From NCBI RefSeq assembly GCF_040717455.1, contig NZ_JBFEFH010000033.1, forward strand, positions 1 through 64,000: 64,000 nt of DNA, given 5' to 3'. The translations under genes were made by a program, and so were the position numbers. The notes under the pieces are model-generated. The model searched no databases and had not been told where the DNA came from. It was given only the letters and a program-made list of their open reading frames with translations. Positions within the stretch are counted from its first letter, which is position 1. The number at the start of each line of letters is the position of its first letter. Shown here piece by piece: positions 1 through 8,860 of this stretch. The DNA comes from Tautonia sp040717455 (lineage in GTDB: Bacteria; Planctomycetota; Planctomycetia; Isosphaerales; Isosphaeraceae).

Positions 1-2
1 CT

Positions 3-200
3 TCGTTCCGTTTTTCCGCGCAGTGTTGGGAGAGGGCGTTCCTCGGAACCTTCGGAGACGAGGGAGGGCACCCGCCAAACGCCATGACTGCAACAAGGCG
101 TGAGAGCACGCAAGCAGTTATCCTGAACAACCAGTTTGCCAAAGAGGGCGGCCACGATGCGGGGACGGAGGTGAGTCGGGCCTCATTGAGAGTATCGTGA
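3..200 (+). other. open frame running in from the left window edge, unidentified
   Basis: A stop-free frame runs from the edge of the window to a TGA at 198-200 and could be the 3' end of a gene that starts outside. An internal ATG lies at 84. The third codon positions are less GC-rich than in the clear genes here, and the peptide matches nothing I recognise. It may equally be a chance open frame in a non-coding gap. The rest of the stretch up to 274 holds nothing I can name. Confidence 0.15.
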
Positions 201-274
201 AACGGGGGAGGTTCAGTCACATTCCCTGGATTGATGGCGGAGAACAAAGGACGATCGACCGCGCGAAGGGGCGA

Positions 275-943
275 TCACCCGGGCGTGAGGAGGTCGAGCA
301 GGCGGGGGTCGTCGAGGCGGTCGGCGATGAGGTGGGCGTGGGAGAGGCCGGACGCGGGGCTGTGGTCGTGGGGGATGGCGACGACGAAGGCCCCCGCCCC
401 CCTGGCCGCCGAGACGCCGGCGGGGCTGTCTTCGAGGACGAGCATCGAGGGGGGATCGACCCCGAGGCGGGAGGCGGCGGTCCGGTAGATCTCGGGGTCG
501 GGCTTGCCTCGGGAGACCTCGTCGCCGCCGAGGACGAAGGAGAAGTGCTCGATCAGGCGGTGATTGCCGAGCAGGCGGAGGGCGTGGACTCGCTTGGTCG
601 AGGTGGCCACGGCGCGGGGGATGCCGAGGCGTTGCAGGCGGTCGAGCAGGGTGAACAGGCCGGGCATGGGGTGGATGGCGGTGTCGACCAGGGCGTCGAA
701 GCGCTCGCGGGCCTCGGCCAGCAGGAGGTCGGGGGGTTCGGTGAGCCCGGCCAGGGCGATCAGGGCGGGGCCGGCCTCCGATTCGGGCCGGCCGATCATG
801 GCGGCCATCATCGCGGGGGTGAAGGTCTTGCCCCGGGCGGCGAGCAGGTCGACGGCGACCCGGAAGAAGAGGGCCTCGGTGTCGAAGATCAGGCCGTCCA
901 TGTCGAAGGCGACGGCGCGGGGAGGGGCGGCGGGGGTGGTCAT
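275..943 (-). CDS. HAD-superfamily phosphatase / beta-phosphoglucomutase-like hydrolase
   Basis: The 222-residue protein is the size of small HAD hydrolases such as beta-phosphoglucomutase or the GS1/YniC phosphatases. The catalytic loop FDMDGLIFDTE gives the nucleophile D14 and acid/base D16. A TST loop follows (motif II), then a lysine in RGKPDPEIY (motif III), then LEDSPAGV with the metal-binding acidic pair (motif IV). The helical cap lies between motifs I and II, as in subclass I. The cytoplasmic substrate is probably a sugar phosphate or similar small phosphomonoester and cannot be read from sequence. ATG at 943 is chosen because the catalytic loop sits at the usual distance; an in-frame ATG at 994 would add 17 residues with no family resemblance. 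It is divergent from the P-type ATPase gene. Confidence 0.85.
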   Translation of the reverse strand: MTTPAAPPRAVAFDMDGLIFDTEALFFRVAVDLLAARGKTFTPAMMAAMIGRPESEAGPALIALAGLTEPPDLLLAEARERFDALVDTAIHPMPGLFTLLDRLQRLGIPRAVATSTKRVHALRLLGNHRLIEHFSFVLGGDEVSRGKPDPEIYRTAASRLGVDPPSMLVLEDSPAGVSAARGAGAFVVAIPHDHSPASGLSHAHLIADRLDDPRLLDLLTPG

Positions 944-1118
944 GCGAAGGGGTTCAATCGGCTCGGATTCGTGGGGGAGTGGGGAGGGACGCATCGTATC
1001 GAGGACGAAGGGGGCGCGCCGAGCGGTCCCCGGGAGCCGCACGGGGAATCTCGTGAGGCTCGGCGACTCGGCGACTCGGCGCGGGGAAGAGGGACTTCGC
1101 GCCGAGACGCGGAGGCGC

Positions 1119-1203
1119 AGAGAAGAGGGGAGAGGGAGGATGGAAGAGAGGGGAGGGAGGAGAGAGGAGAGAGAAGAGAGGCTGAGGCAGGAGGGAGGGG
1201 GGG
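1119..1203. repeat. homopurine (A/G) tract in a divergent intergenic region
   Basis: The gap 944-1351 between the HAD gene and the metal-ATPase gene contains about 85 nt that are almost pure A/G on the plus strand, with only four pyrimidines. Just upstream are a short tandem repeat (GGCGACTC twice, near 1060-1078) and a GACGCGGAGGCGCAGAG-type stretch like dispersed intergenic repeats I have seen in other genomes. Such tracts can form triplex DNA, but no function is demonstrated here. No gene is supported in 944-1351. Confidence 0.6.
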
Positions 1204-1351
1204 CGATTGGAAGGGAATCGGTCGCCGGTCGCTTGACCCGGAGGGAGGATCGAGGCACGTTGGAGCGCGAACGGAGCAGCGATCGAGCCAGAATGATCGA
1301 GCCTTGCGAGAGGGGACGGGCCTCGTGCACCGCGAATATCACCCGGACGAC

Positions 1352-4300
1352 ATGCAGCACCTGCGGGCCCATGCCTTCGAGGCGGCCGGGGCGCACGACG
1401 AGCACGAGCGGCATCACCGCGACGAGCACCTGAGGCTCTATCTGTTCACGGCCTTGCTCGGGGTCTTGATCGGACTCGATCTGGCGCTCTGGTACCTGGC
1501 GCCGTCGGGATGGCGGGCACCCTGGGGGGTGAGTCTGATCTGGGTGGCGGCGCTGGTCGGCTCGGCCAGGATCGTCTATCAGGCGCTGGAAGCCCTGCTC
1601 AAGGGGAGGGTCGGGGCGGATGTGGCGCTGGCCGTCGCGGCGCTGGCGGCGTTGGCGTTGCGCGAGCCGTTCGTGGCGGCCGAGGTGGTCTTCATCGCCA
1701 TGGTGGGCGAGGTGCTGGAGGCGATCACGGCGAACCGGGCGATGAAGTCGATCCGTCGGCTGTTCGACCAGGCGCCGAGGGTGGCCCGGGTGCGGCGCGA
1801 TGGGCAGTGGGTCGAGGTTCCGCCGCACGAGGTGAAGGCGGGAGAGATCGTGGTGGTCGCGGCCGGGGAGCGGATCCCGGTCGATGGGGCGATCGTCTCG
1901 GGCCGGAGCACGGTCGACCAGTCGGCGTTGACCGGCGAGTCGATCCCGGTCGATCGCGGGCCAGGCGAGGAGGTGTACACCGGGACGATCAACCAGTTCG
2001 GGCAGATCGAGGTGCGGGCCGATCGGGTCGGGCACGAATCGACGTTCGGCCAGGTGTTGAAGCTGGTGGCCGACGCCCAGCGGCGCAAGGCGCCGATCCA
2101 CCGGACGGCAGACCGGCTGGCGTCGTACTTCCTGCCGGCGGTCTTCGCGGCGGCGGCGATCACGGTGGTGACGGGGATGCTGCTCGGCTGGCCCGACACG
2201 GGGCGGCGGGCCGTGGCCGTGCTGGTGGTGGCCTGCCCGTGTGCCCTGATCCTGGCGACCCCGGCGGCGGTGATGGCGAGCATGGCCTGGCTGGCCCGGC
2301 ACGGCGTCGTCATCAAGGGGGGGGCGGCCCTGGAACGATTGGCCCGGTGCGACACCATCGCCTTTGACAAAACCGGGACGCTCACACTCGGCAAACCGGA
2401 ACTGGTGACGGTCGAGCCGTTCGACGGGCGATCGGCCGACAAGCTGTTGCGGATCGCCGCCTCGGCCGAGCGGGGGGGACGGCATCCCCTGGCCGATTCG
2501 GTCGTCCGGGAGGCAGACCGGCGCGGGATCGACGTGCCCGAGGCGAGCGACGTCGTCGCGATGCCCGGCGCGGGGGTCGAGGCCCGCGTGGGGGGCCCGG
2601 GGGGCGATGAGGAGCGGTCGGTGATCGTCGGCAACCGGCGCCTGATGATCGAGCGCGGCCTGGAGCTTGCCCCGGCCGTCGAGGAGGCGATCGCCCGGCT
2701 CGACGGCATCGGCCAGACCCCGTTGCTGGTGGCCGAGGGGGGGAGGATCGTCGGCCTGCTGGGGGCCCGGGACACGGTGAGGCCCGAGGCGCACGATGTT
2801 GTTCACGACTTGAAGCATTTGAAATTCACGCTCATCGCCCTGTTGACCGGCGACCGACGGCCGGCGGCGGAGGTGGTGGCGAAGAAGGTGCACCTGAAGA
2901 CGGTCGAGTCGGAGCTGCTCCCGGCGGACAAGGCGACCTGGATCCGGGAGCGCCAGGGGGAAGGGCGTCGGGTGGCGATGATCGGCGACGGCATCAACGA
3001 CGCCCCGGCGCTGGCGGCGGCGGACGTCGGCATCGCCATCGCCGGCCCCGGCGCCGACCTGGCGGCCGAGGCGGGCGACGTCGTCCTGATGAACGACCCG
3101 CTGAACGTCCTGCCCGACTTCGTGAAGCTGTCGCGGGCGACGGTGCGGATCATCCGGCAGAACATCATCCTGTTCGCGTTCGCGCTGAACGCGGGGGCGG
3201 TCTTCCTGGCGTTTATCGGGGTGCTCGGGCCGGTCGCGGCGGCGATCCTGCACCAGATCGGGTCGCTCCTGGTGTTGCTGAACGCGATGCGGTTGCTCGG
3301 GTTCGGCGACTGGCACGAGATGCCCCCCTTCCGGCAGATCAGGGCGTTTGGCCGGGCGATCGACTCCTGGGACGATCGGCTCGACCTGGGCCGGGCGGTC
3401 GATCGGGTGCTGGGGCACTGGCGAGGCGTGCTGGTGGGGGCGGCCCTTCTGGGGGCGGTGGTGTATGCGGGGTCGGGCCTGACGGCGATCGGCCCCGGGG
3501 AGGTGGGGCTGGTGACCCGGCTCGGGCGGCACACCGCGACGCTCGAACCGGGCCTGCACCTGCGATGGCCGAGGCCGATCGAGCGGGTCGTCCGCCTGGA
3601 GCCGGGGCGGGTGCGGGGGGTGGCGATCGGCTTCCGGACGGTCGAGGTCCGGCGCGACCCGGGAGGGTTTCGCTGGGAGAGCGGCCACGACCGGGCCGAC
3701 GCGAGGGCGATCGAGGAGGCATTGATCCTGACCGGGGACGGCCGGCTGATCGAGCTGACGGCCTCGGTCGAGTATCGGCTCGGGTCGGCGCCGGGGCACT
3801 GGAGGATCGCGGCCTTCGGGGTCGATCGGGTGGAGGACGCCTTGCAGTCGCTGGCCGAGGCGAGCGTGCGGTCGGTCCTGGGCCGGAGCCCGCTCGATCG
3901 GCTGATGACCGACGGCCGGGGGGAGGCCGAGCGGGCCGTGGCCGGGGAGCTGCGGCGACTGGTCGACCGGGCGGGGCTGGGCCTGGAGGTCGTCGGCGTG
4001 ACCTTCCGGGACGCCCACCCGCCGCTGGCGGTGGTCGATGCGTATCGGGACGTGTCGCGGGCGAATCGGGATGCCGAGGCTCTCGTCAATGAGGCACTCG
4101 CCGCGCGGGCCGAACGCCTGGCCGATGCCCGAGGGCTGGCGGTCGAGGCACTGGCGAAGGCCGAGACCGAGCGGCGATCGGTGGTGGCGCGGGCCGAGTC
4201 GTCGGCCGCGTCGTTCCTGGCCTTGCAGTCGGCCCGGATCGCGGCCCCCGAGCTGACCGACCACCGGCTCTATGCGGAGGCGGTCGAGGCGGCCGTGGCC

Positions 4301-4456
4301 GATCGCGACAAGGTGATCCTCGACCCGGCTCGGGCCGATCGGCGTCGGCATCTGATTTTGGGAGAACCGGCCCTCCCCGGCTGGCTGGCCGACGGCGGGC
4401 GGTCGGGGCCGAGTCCGGATTGCCCGCCGACCGCCGAGAGGGGAACTGCGCCGTGA
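1352..4456 (+). CDS. P1B-type heavy-metal ATPase fused to an SPFH (HflK-like) domain
   Basis: This is a 1034-residue fusion. Residues 1-650 form a whole P1B ATPase: a His-rich N-terminus without a CxxC metal domain, actuator motif TGES (194-197), the metal-binding CPC in the membrane (295-297), the phosphorylation site DKTGT (D339), the hinge GDGIND (545-550) and a last membrane pair ending in NAMRLLGF. Such pumps export Zn, Cd, Pb or Cu ions using ATP. After a linker comes a new membrane segment (about 692-710), then an SPFH/band-7 domain (about 715-930) and an Ala/Glu-rich helix (about 900-960), as in HflK. No stop or shift separates the halves. GTG at 1325 is a rival start with a better purine-rich site upstream. 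The frame stays open back to 197, but that part looks non-coding. It heads an operon with two more SPFH genes. The metal is unknown. Confidence 0.9.
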   Translation: MQHLRAHAFEAAGAHDEHERHHRDEHLRLYLFTALLGVLIGLDLALWYLAPSGWRAPWGVSLIWVAALVGSARIVYQALEALLKGRVGADVALAVAALAALALREPFVAAEVVFIAMVGEVLEAITANRAMKSIRRLFDQAPRVARVRRDGQWVEVPPHEVKAGEIVVVAAGERIPVDGAIVSGRSTVDQSALTGESIPVDRGPGEEVYTGTINQFGQIEVRADRVGHESTFGQVLKLVADAQRRKAPIHRTADRLASYFLPAVFAAAAITVVTGMLLGWPDTGRRAVAVLVVACPCALILATPAAVMASMAWLARHGVVIKGGAALERLARCDTIAFDKTGTLTLGKPELVTVEPFDGRSADKLLRIAASAERGGRHPLADSVVREADRRGIDVPEASDVVAMPGAGVEARVGGPGGDEERSVIVGNRRLMIERGLELAPAVEEAIARLDGIGQTPLLVAEGGRIVGLLGARDTVRPEAHDVVHDLKHLKFTLIALLTGDRRPAAEVVAKKVHLKTVESELLPADKATWIRERQGEGRRVAMIGDGINDAPALAAADVGIAIAGPGADLAAEAGDVVLMNDPLNVLPDFVKLSRATVRIIRQNIILFAFALNAGAVFLAFIGVLGPVAAAILHQIGSLLVLLNAMRLLGFGDWHEMPPFRQIRAFGRAIDSWDDRLDLGRAVDRVLGHWRGVLVGAALLGAVVYAGSGLTAIGPGEVGLVTRLGRHTATLEPGLHLRWPRPIERVVRLEPGRVRGVAIGFRTVEVRRDPGGFRWESGHDRADARAIEEALILTGDGRLIELTASVEYRLGSAPGHWRIAAFGVDRVEDALQSLAEASVRSVLGRSPLDRLMTDGRGEAERAVAGELRRLVDRAGLGLEVVGVTFRDAHPPLAVVDAYRDVSRANRDAEALVNEALAARAERLADARGLAVEALAKAETERRSVVARAESSAASFLALQSARIAAPELTDHRLYAEAVEAAVADRDKVILDPARADRRRHLILGEPALPGWLADGGRSGPSPDCPPTAERGTAP

Positions 4457-4531
4457 CGGGCCAGAGGGCCATCCCGTGAGCGCCTTGATCGCACATTCGG
4501 AATCAGCCGATTTTTCCATGAAAGGTTTCTG

Positions 4532-5533
4532 ATGCATCGAACTTCGATCGTGGCCGTCCTCCTGGTGTTCGTGGTGGCCGCGCTGGTGGTCGCGGCGCGG
4601 TCGATCGTCGTGGCGGATGAGACGCAGTATGTGCTCGTGACGAGCTTCGGCAGGCCGGTCGTGCTGTACGGGGATGACCCGGGGGAGGCGGGCCTGCACG
4701 CGAAGTGGCCGTGGCAAGGGGTCTGGTCGATCGACCGGCGGTTGAAGTCGTTCGACACGGCGGCGCGGGAGGTGATCAGCGGGGACAAGAAGAACCTGGA
4801 GGTCGCCGGGTTCGTCGCCTGGAAGGTGGCCGATCCGATCACCTTCCTCCGCGCCGCCGGGTCGGGCGAGGCGGCCGAGGCGAGGCTGGAGGAGCGGATC
4901 GCCTCGGCCCTGAGCGACGCGATCGGCCGCAGGGGGCTGGAGACGCTCGCCTCGACCGACCCGACGGTCTGGGCGCTGGACGACGTGACCAGGGAGGTGC
5001 AGGAGGCCGTGGGCGACCCGGCGAGGGCGGAGCTGGGGGTCGACGTGGTGGACGTGCGGCTGAGGCGGTTCAACCACCCGCTGGAGGTCAGGCCGGCGGT
5101 CTTCGACCTGATCCGGAGCGAGCGGCGGCAGGTCGCCGCGCAGATCCGGGCCGACGGCGAGACGAAGGCGAGGACGATCACCAGCCAGGCGGAGCGGCAG
5201 CGCGAGGCGATCCTCGCCGAGGCCGAGGCGGAGGCCGAGCGCATCCGGAGCTCTGCCGAGGCCGAGGCCACCCGGATCCTGAACGAGGCGCACGCGACCG
5301 ACCCGGGCTTCGCCGAGTTCCTGCGGACGCTGGAGACCTATCGGGCGTTGCTCGACGGCCGGGCGACGGTCGTGCTGTCGGCGGATAGCCCCCTGCTGAG
5401 GCTCCTGAACGAGGGGCCGGGATCGGCCGCCTTGCAGGGCCCCCCGGCGGCGGCGGCGACGCCCGACAGGGGAAGCCCGGATGACCCGGTGGCCTCGGCC
5501 GACTCGGGACCGCGCGGGGGGGACGAGGAATGA
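4532..5533 (+). CDS. SPFH/band-7 membrane protein, HflC-like
   Basis: The protein has 333 residues. One N-terminal membrane segment (about 5-25) is followed by an SPFH domain that begins with the typical V-x-x-G-R-P-V/GLHAKWPW pattern and includes the NLEVAGFVAWKVADP strand pair. A long Ala/Glu/Arg coiled coil (about 200-255) comes next, then a conserved C-terminal segment with the LETYRALL motif found in HflC. HflC-type proteins form ring-shaped membrane assemblies with HflK and control the FtsH protease; no ftsH is in this window. The last 40 residues are a Pro/Gly/Asp-rich tail. The gene lies 75 nt after the ATPase-SPFH fusion (GAAAGG ribosome site) and overlaps the next gene by 4 nt, so the three are surely co-transcribed. 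Confidence 0.85.
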   Translation: MHRTSIVAVLLVFVVAALVVAARSIVVADETQYVLVTSFGRPVVLYGDDPGEAGLHAKWPWQGVWSIDRRLKSFDTAAREVISGDKKNLEVAGFVAWKVADPITFLRAAGSGEAAEARLEERIASALSDAIGRRGLETLASTDPTVWALDDVTREVQEAVGDPARAELGVDVVDVRLRRFNHPLEVRPAVFDLIRSERRQVAAQIRADGETKARTITSQAERQREAILAEAEAEAERIRSSAEAEATRILNEAHATDPGFAEFLRTLETYRALLDGRATVVLSADSPLLRLLNEGPGSAALQGPPAAAATPDRGSPDDPVASADSGPRGGDEE

Positions 5534-6441
5534 GGGGTCGAACCGTGCTGGGGCTCGTGGGGCTGGTCGCGGCCATTGTGGCCGCGACGGGGCTGGTGGC
5601 GGTCGAGCCGGGGGAAGCGGTCGTCGTCCGACGCTTCGGCAGGGTGGTCGATCGGCCGATGGGGGCGGGGCTGCACTGGGTCGCCCCGCTCGGGGTCGAC
5701 CGGATCGACCGGGTCCGGACGGACGAGGTCAGGCGCCTGAGGATCGGCCTGGCCGGGATCCCGGGGGCGACCGACGCCCCCGGCGCCGGCGAGTTCCTCT
5801 CGGGCGATCAGAACGTGCTGCGGGCCGAGGCGGTCGTGCAGTATCGGGTGGCCGATCCGGTGGCGTTCGTGCTGGGGGTCGATCGTCGCGAGGAGGTGCT
5901 GGCGGCGCTCGGGCACGCGGCGATGAGCCGGTCCCTCGCCCGCCGGGGGATCGACGACGCGATGGGGGGCGATCGGCTGGCCGTGGCGGCCGAGGTGGCG
6001 GAGTCGCTCCGGGGAGACTCGGACGCGCTCGGCCTGGGGCTGGCGATCCTGGGGGTGAACCTGACCGAGATCCGCCCGCCCGAGGAGGTCCGGGCCGACT
6101 TCGCCGCCACGCAGGCGGCGCGGAGCGAGGTGGACACGCGGCTGAGGGAGGCCCAGGGGCTCGCCGACCGCCTGCTGGCCGCCTCGGCGTCGGAGGTGGG
6201 GACGGTCCTCGACCGCGCCCACGCGGCCGCCGACCGATCGGTCATGATGGCAGGCGCGCGGGCCGATCGGTTCCGGTCGCTGGTGATCGAGCTGGACCGA
6301 TCGCGCCCGATGACCCTGCGGCGCCTGTATCTCGACGCGATCCGGGAGCAATGGCCCAGGGTCGGCCGGACGGTCGTCCTGGCTCCCGACGAGCCGTTGG
6401 ACCTGAGCATCCTGGGATCGGCCGGGGAAACCGGCCCTTGA
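5530..6441 (+). CDS. SPFH/band-7 membrane protein, HflK-like
   Basis: The protein has 303 residues and starts at the ATGA overlap with the upstream SPFH gene. It has an N-terminal membrane helix (about 5-25), then the SPFH core including EPGEAVVVRRFGR, GAGLHWVAP and the HflK-like block GDQNVLRAEAVVQYRVADP, and GVNLTEIRPPEEVR just before a shortened coiled coil. It is closer to HflK than to HflC, so the operon reads HflK-like (fused to the ATPase), HflC-like, HflK-like. This suggests a mixed SPFH ring around or beside the metal pump; that role is my inference. No enzymatic residues are expected in this family. Confidence 0.85.
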   Translation: MRGRTVLGLVGLVAAIVAATGLVAVEPGEAVVVRRFGRVVDRPMGAGLHWVAPLGVDRIDRVRTDEVRRLRIGLAGIPGATDAPGAGEFLSGDQNVLRAEAVVQYRVADPVAFVLGVDRREEVLAALGHAAMSRSLARRGIDDAMGGDRLAVAAEVAESLRGDSDALGLGLAILGVNLTEIRPPEEVRADFAATQAARSEVDTRLREAQGLADRLLAASASEVGTVLDRAHAAADRSVMMAGARADRFRSLVIELDRSRPMTLRRLYLDAIREQWPRVGRTVVLAPDEPLDLSILGSAGETGP

Positions 6442-6460
6442 GCGGCCTCCGCCGGGGCGA

Positions 6461-6482
6461 CCCGGCCCCCCTTCGGGCCGGG
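6461..6482 (+). terminator. GC-rich hairpin after the SPFH operon
   Basis: CCCGGCCC (6461-6468) and GGGCCGGG (6475-6482) form a perfect 8-bp stem with a 6-nt loop, 20 nt after the stop of the third SPFH gene. No T-run follows, so termination activity is uncertain. The rest of the 6442-6800 gap holds nothing I can identify apart from a short CGCTCGCGAGCG palindrome near 6608. Confidence 0.4.
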
Positions 6483-6800
6483 AGAAAGGCGGGAGGAAAC
6501 GGGCCGCGTCGTGCCGCTGGTGAGGGCTCCGGGCCGAAGCAGTCCGGAAGGGACGGTTGACAGGCGGCGAGACGCGTCCGAGAATCCCGAAGAGGCTCGT
6601 CATGATCGCTCGCGAGCGGGAGTGGCCGAATCGAGATCGGGTCGACAGATCGATGCGATGAGGCCGGCCCCGAGGTCCCTTCACCCGATGCCGCGTCCCG
6701 GCTCGACCCTCGACCGGGCCCGCGTCCGCCCCGATTCGCGAACGTCGATTCCGACACGAATCCAAGACTCCGACCCGACCGCCGACGGAGAACGCCACCG

Positions 6801-7727
6801 ATGCCGACCCCGATTGGAAGCCCGAGGGGCCGTCGCCCGTCCCGAGTGTTGCTGGCGTCGCTGCTGGCGCTGCCGCTTTGCTGCGCGGGGACGATCGGAC
6901 TGATGCCGACCGTCGCCGCGGCTCAGGACGATGCGATGCTTCCTCCTGCTCCGGAACCGGAGGGGAACGCGACCCCCGAGGCCGCCCCCGAGCCCGAGCC
7001 CGAACCCGAGCCGGCGACGCCCGCGGCGGACTCGGCCGCGGCCGGGTCGACGACGGGGAGCCCGGTCCGGACCAAGTCGGGGTTGCAGTGGTTCATCGAG
7101 TCGTCGGGCATCATCGGCGGCCTGATCATCCTGCTGTCGATCACGCTGGTGGCGATGATCATCCGCCTGTTCCTGGAGTTCCGGCTCAAGGAGGCCGTGC
7201 CGCCGCAGCTCGTCGACCTGCTCGACAACGCGATCCGGGAGAAGAAGTTCCAGGAGGCGTACGACGCCTGCCGCGAGGACAATTCGTTCCTCGCCCGGCT
7301 GGTGCGGACCGGCGTGGCCAACATGCCCAACGGCCGGACCGAGGCCAAGGAGGCGATGAACGCCACGGCCGAGGAGATCGTGGTCGACATGGAGTCGAAG
7401 AACAGCTACCTGGGCACGATCGGCACGATCGCCCCGATGCTCGGCCTCCTGGGGACGGTCCTGGGCATGATCCTCGCCTTCCAGGACCTGGCGACGGTCG
7501 AGGGGGTGCAGGTCGACCCGACGAAGCTGGCCGGGAACATCTCGCTCGCCCTGGTCACGACCTTCGAGGGATTGATCGTGTCGGTGCCGGCGATCTTCTT
7601 CTTCGCCTTCTTCCGGAACCGGATCGTCTTCATCGCCACCGAGACGACCAAGATCGCCGACCGGACGATCAACGCCTTCTGGCAGGCCGCCAAGCAGCAG
7701 CAAGGGGTGACCCGGACCGCCACCTGA
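6801..7727 (+). CDS. MotA/TolQ/ExbB proton-channel family protein
   Basis: The 308-residue protein is longer than TolQ or ExbB (about 230-245) because of an N-terminal extension. That extension has a signal-like hydrophobic segment (about 16-42, ending in AAAQ) and a linker rich in Pro, Glu and Ala (about 46-90). The first channel helix is at about 102-125. The MotA/ExbB core (about 203-277) has GTIAPMLGLLGTV and the following TTFEGLIVSVPAI helix. The family forms a pentamer around an ExbD/TolR dimer in the inner membrane and uses proton flow to do mechanical work. Two ExbD-like genes follow directly, so this is one complete motor set. No TonB- or TolA-like gene is next to it, and the energised partner is unknown. 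Confidence 0.88.
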   Translation: MPTPIGSPRGRRPSRVLLASLLALPLCCAGTIGLMPTVAAAQDDAMLPPAPEPEGNATPEAAPEPEPEPEPATPAADSAAAGSTTGSPVRTKSGLQWFIESSGIIGGLIILLSITLVAMIIRLFLEFRLKEAVPPQLVDLLDNAIREKKFQEAYDACREDNSFLARLVRTGVANMPNGRTEAKEAMNATAEEIVVDMESKNSYLGTIGTIAPMLGLLGTVLGMILAFQDLATVEGVQVDPTKLAGNISLALVTTFEGLIVSVPAIFFFAFFRNRIVFIATETTKIADRTINAFWQAAKQQQGVTRTAT

Positions 7728-7781
7728 GCTGGGCCGAAGCCCGACCCCGGCGCCACGCGAGGAAGGAGGCCCAGAGCGACC

Positions 7782-8249
7782 ATGCCCCGACCCAGACTGC
7801 ACAACGTGAAGTATCAGCCGGACCTGACGCCGCTGCTCGACGTCGTGTTCCAGCTCATGACCTTCTTCATCATGGTCTCGAACTTCAACCAGGAAGTGTA
7901 CGACCAGCGGGTCCGGCTCCCCGTGGCCGGGTCGGCCCGGCCGATCCAGAACCCGGCCGAGGACAAGCTCGTCCTGAACATCGACGAGACGGGCCGCCTG
8001 CTGGTGGCCAGCCAGGCCCTGAGCGCCGACGAGGCGATCAAGCACATCCGCTTCCAGGCCGACCTGGCCCGGCTCAATGCCGACGCCGCGGGCATCGCGC
8101 TGTCGGCCGGGGAGCCGTTGCCGACGACCGTGATCCTGAGGGCCGACCGCCAGGCGCCGTTCACCGAGGTCTTCCGGCTCATCCGGGCCTGCCAGGACGT
8201 GAATTTCTCCCGGTTCGACCTGCGAGCCCTCAGCGCCCCGACGTATTGA
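7782..8249 (+). CDS. ExbD/TolR-family protein, first copy
   Basis: The protein has 155 residues, the usual size. A single N-terminal membrane helix carries the pattern PDLTPLLDVVFQLMTFFIM, whose aspartate is the proton-carrying residue of ExbD/TolR. A periplasmic domain follows, ending in a VILRADRQAPF strand (the typical ExbD 'I-x-AD' block) and RLIRACQDVNFSRFDLRAL. It lies 54 nt after the TolQ/ExbB-like gene with a good GGAAGGAGG site. It should form the rotor or plug dimer with the second ExbD copy or with itself. Confidence 0.9.
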   Translation: MPRPRLHNVKYQPDLTPLLDVVFQLMTFFIMVSNFNQEVYDQRVRLPVAGSARPIQNPAEDKLVLNIDETGRLLVASQALSADEAIKHIRFQADLARLNADAAGIALSAGEPLPTTVILRADRQAPFTEVFRLIRACQDVNFSRFDLRALSAPTY

Positions 8250-8340
8250 CGGACGAAGCACGATCGGCCGAAGGGGACTTCGCCTCCCTCGACTCGGCCC
8301 AATCTGATGCTGCCAGTTCCCGCCCTCGGAGCAGCCCCCG

Positions 8341-8805
8341 ATGTTTCGACCGCGTCAATCGACCGAGATTGAAGTCCCGCTGACTCCCATGCTCGACGTG
8401 GCGTTTCAGTTGCTCACGTTCTTTATTCTGACGTTCAAGCCCGCGCCGATGGAGCTGCAGTTCGACCTGAACCTTCTGCCGACGACGCCCCAGACGCAGC
8501 CCGAGCCCGAGCCGCCGCCCGAGGACAGCCCCTCGGACGAGCCGCCGGCGATCCGATCGTTCCAGGTGTCGTTGCTCTCGGACAGCACGGGGGGCCTGAC
8601 CGGGATCGAGCTGGAGGAATTGCGGTTCGACGACATCGCGGGCCTCCGGGAGCAGGTCAAGGGGCTGCTGGAGGACCCGGATTACGCGTTCGATCAGGCC
8701 TTGATCCGGGCCGACCCGGATCTCCACTGGGAGCACCTGGTCGCGGTCCTGAACATGTTCTCCGATCTGGGGATGAGCAAGGTCAACTTCACCGAGCTGC
8801 GCTGA
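8341..8805 (+). CDS. ExbD/TolR-family protein, second copy
   Basis: The protein has 154 residues. Its N-terminal helix reads PLTPMLDVAFQLLTFFILTF with the conserved aspartate. A short Pro/Glu/Asp-rich linker follows (about 47-62), then the periplasmic domain with QALIRADPDLHWEHLVAVLNMF and a final KVNFTELR. It is clearly a paralogue of the gene just upstream rather than a recent copy, since the linkers and middle regions differ. Two ExbD genes per ExbB gene are common in planctomycetes and Bacteroidetes, where the pair may act as a heterodimer. Confidence 0.9.
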   Translation: MFRPRQSTEIEVPLTPMLDVAFQLLTFFILTFKPAPMELQFDLNLLPTTPQTQPEPEPPPEDSPSDEPPAIRSFQVSLLSDSTGGLTGIELEELRFDDIAGLREQVKGLLEDPDYAFDQALIRADPDLHWEHLVAVLNMFSDLGMSKVNFTELR

Positions 8806-8860
8806 CGGCCGATCCCGCCCGTCTCGCCCACGCCTCGCGGTCCGATCGCCGGGGGAACCG

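Noticed and set aside
197..1351. Upstream extension of the metal-ATPase frame
   Set aside because: The frame is open, but it is antisense to the HAD gene and runs through the homopurine tract. Its Gly/Glu/Arg-rich translation matches no family, so the gene is taken to start at 1352 (or 1325).
275..5293. A 1672-codon open frame on the minus strand across the ATPase/SPFH operon
   Set aside because: It is the mirror frame of GC-rich genes. Only its last 222 codons, the HAD phosphatase, have a recognisable fold; the rest is Arg/Pro/Asp-rich without domains.
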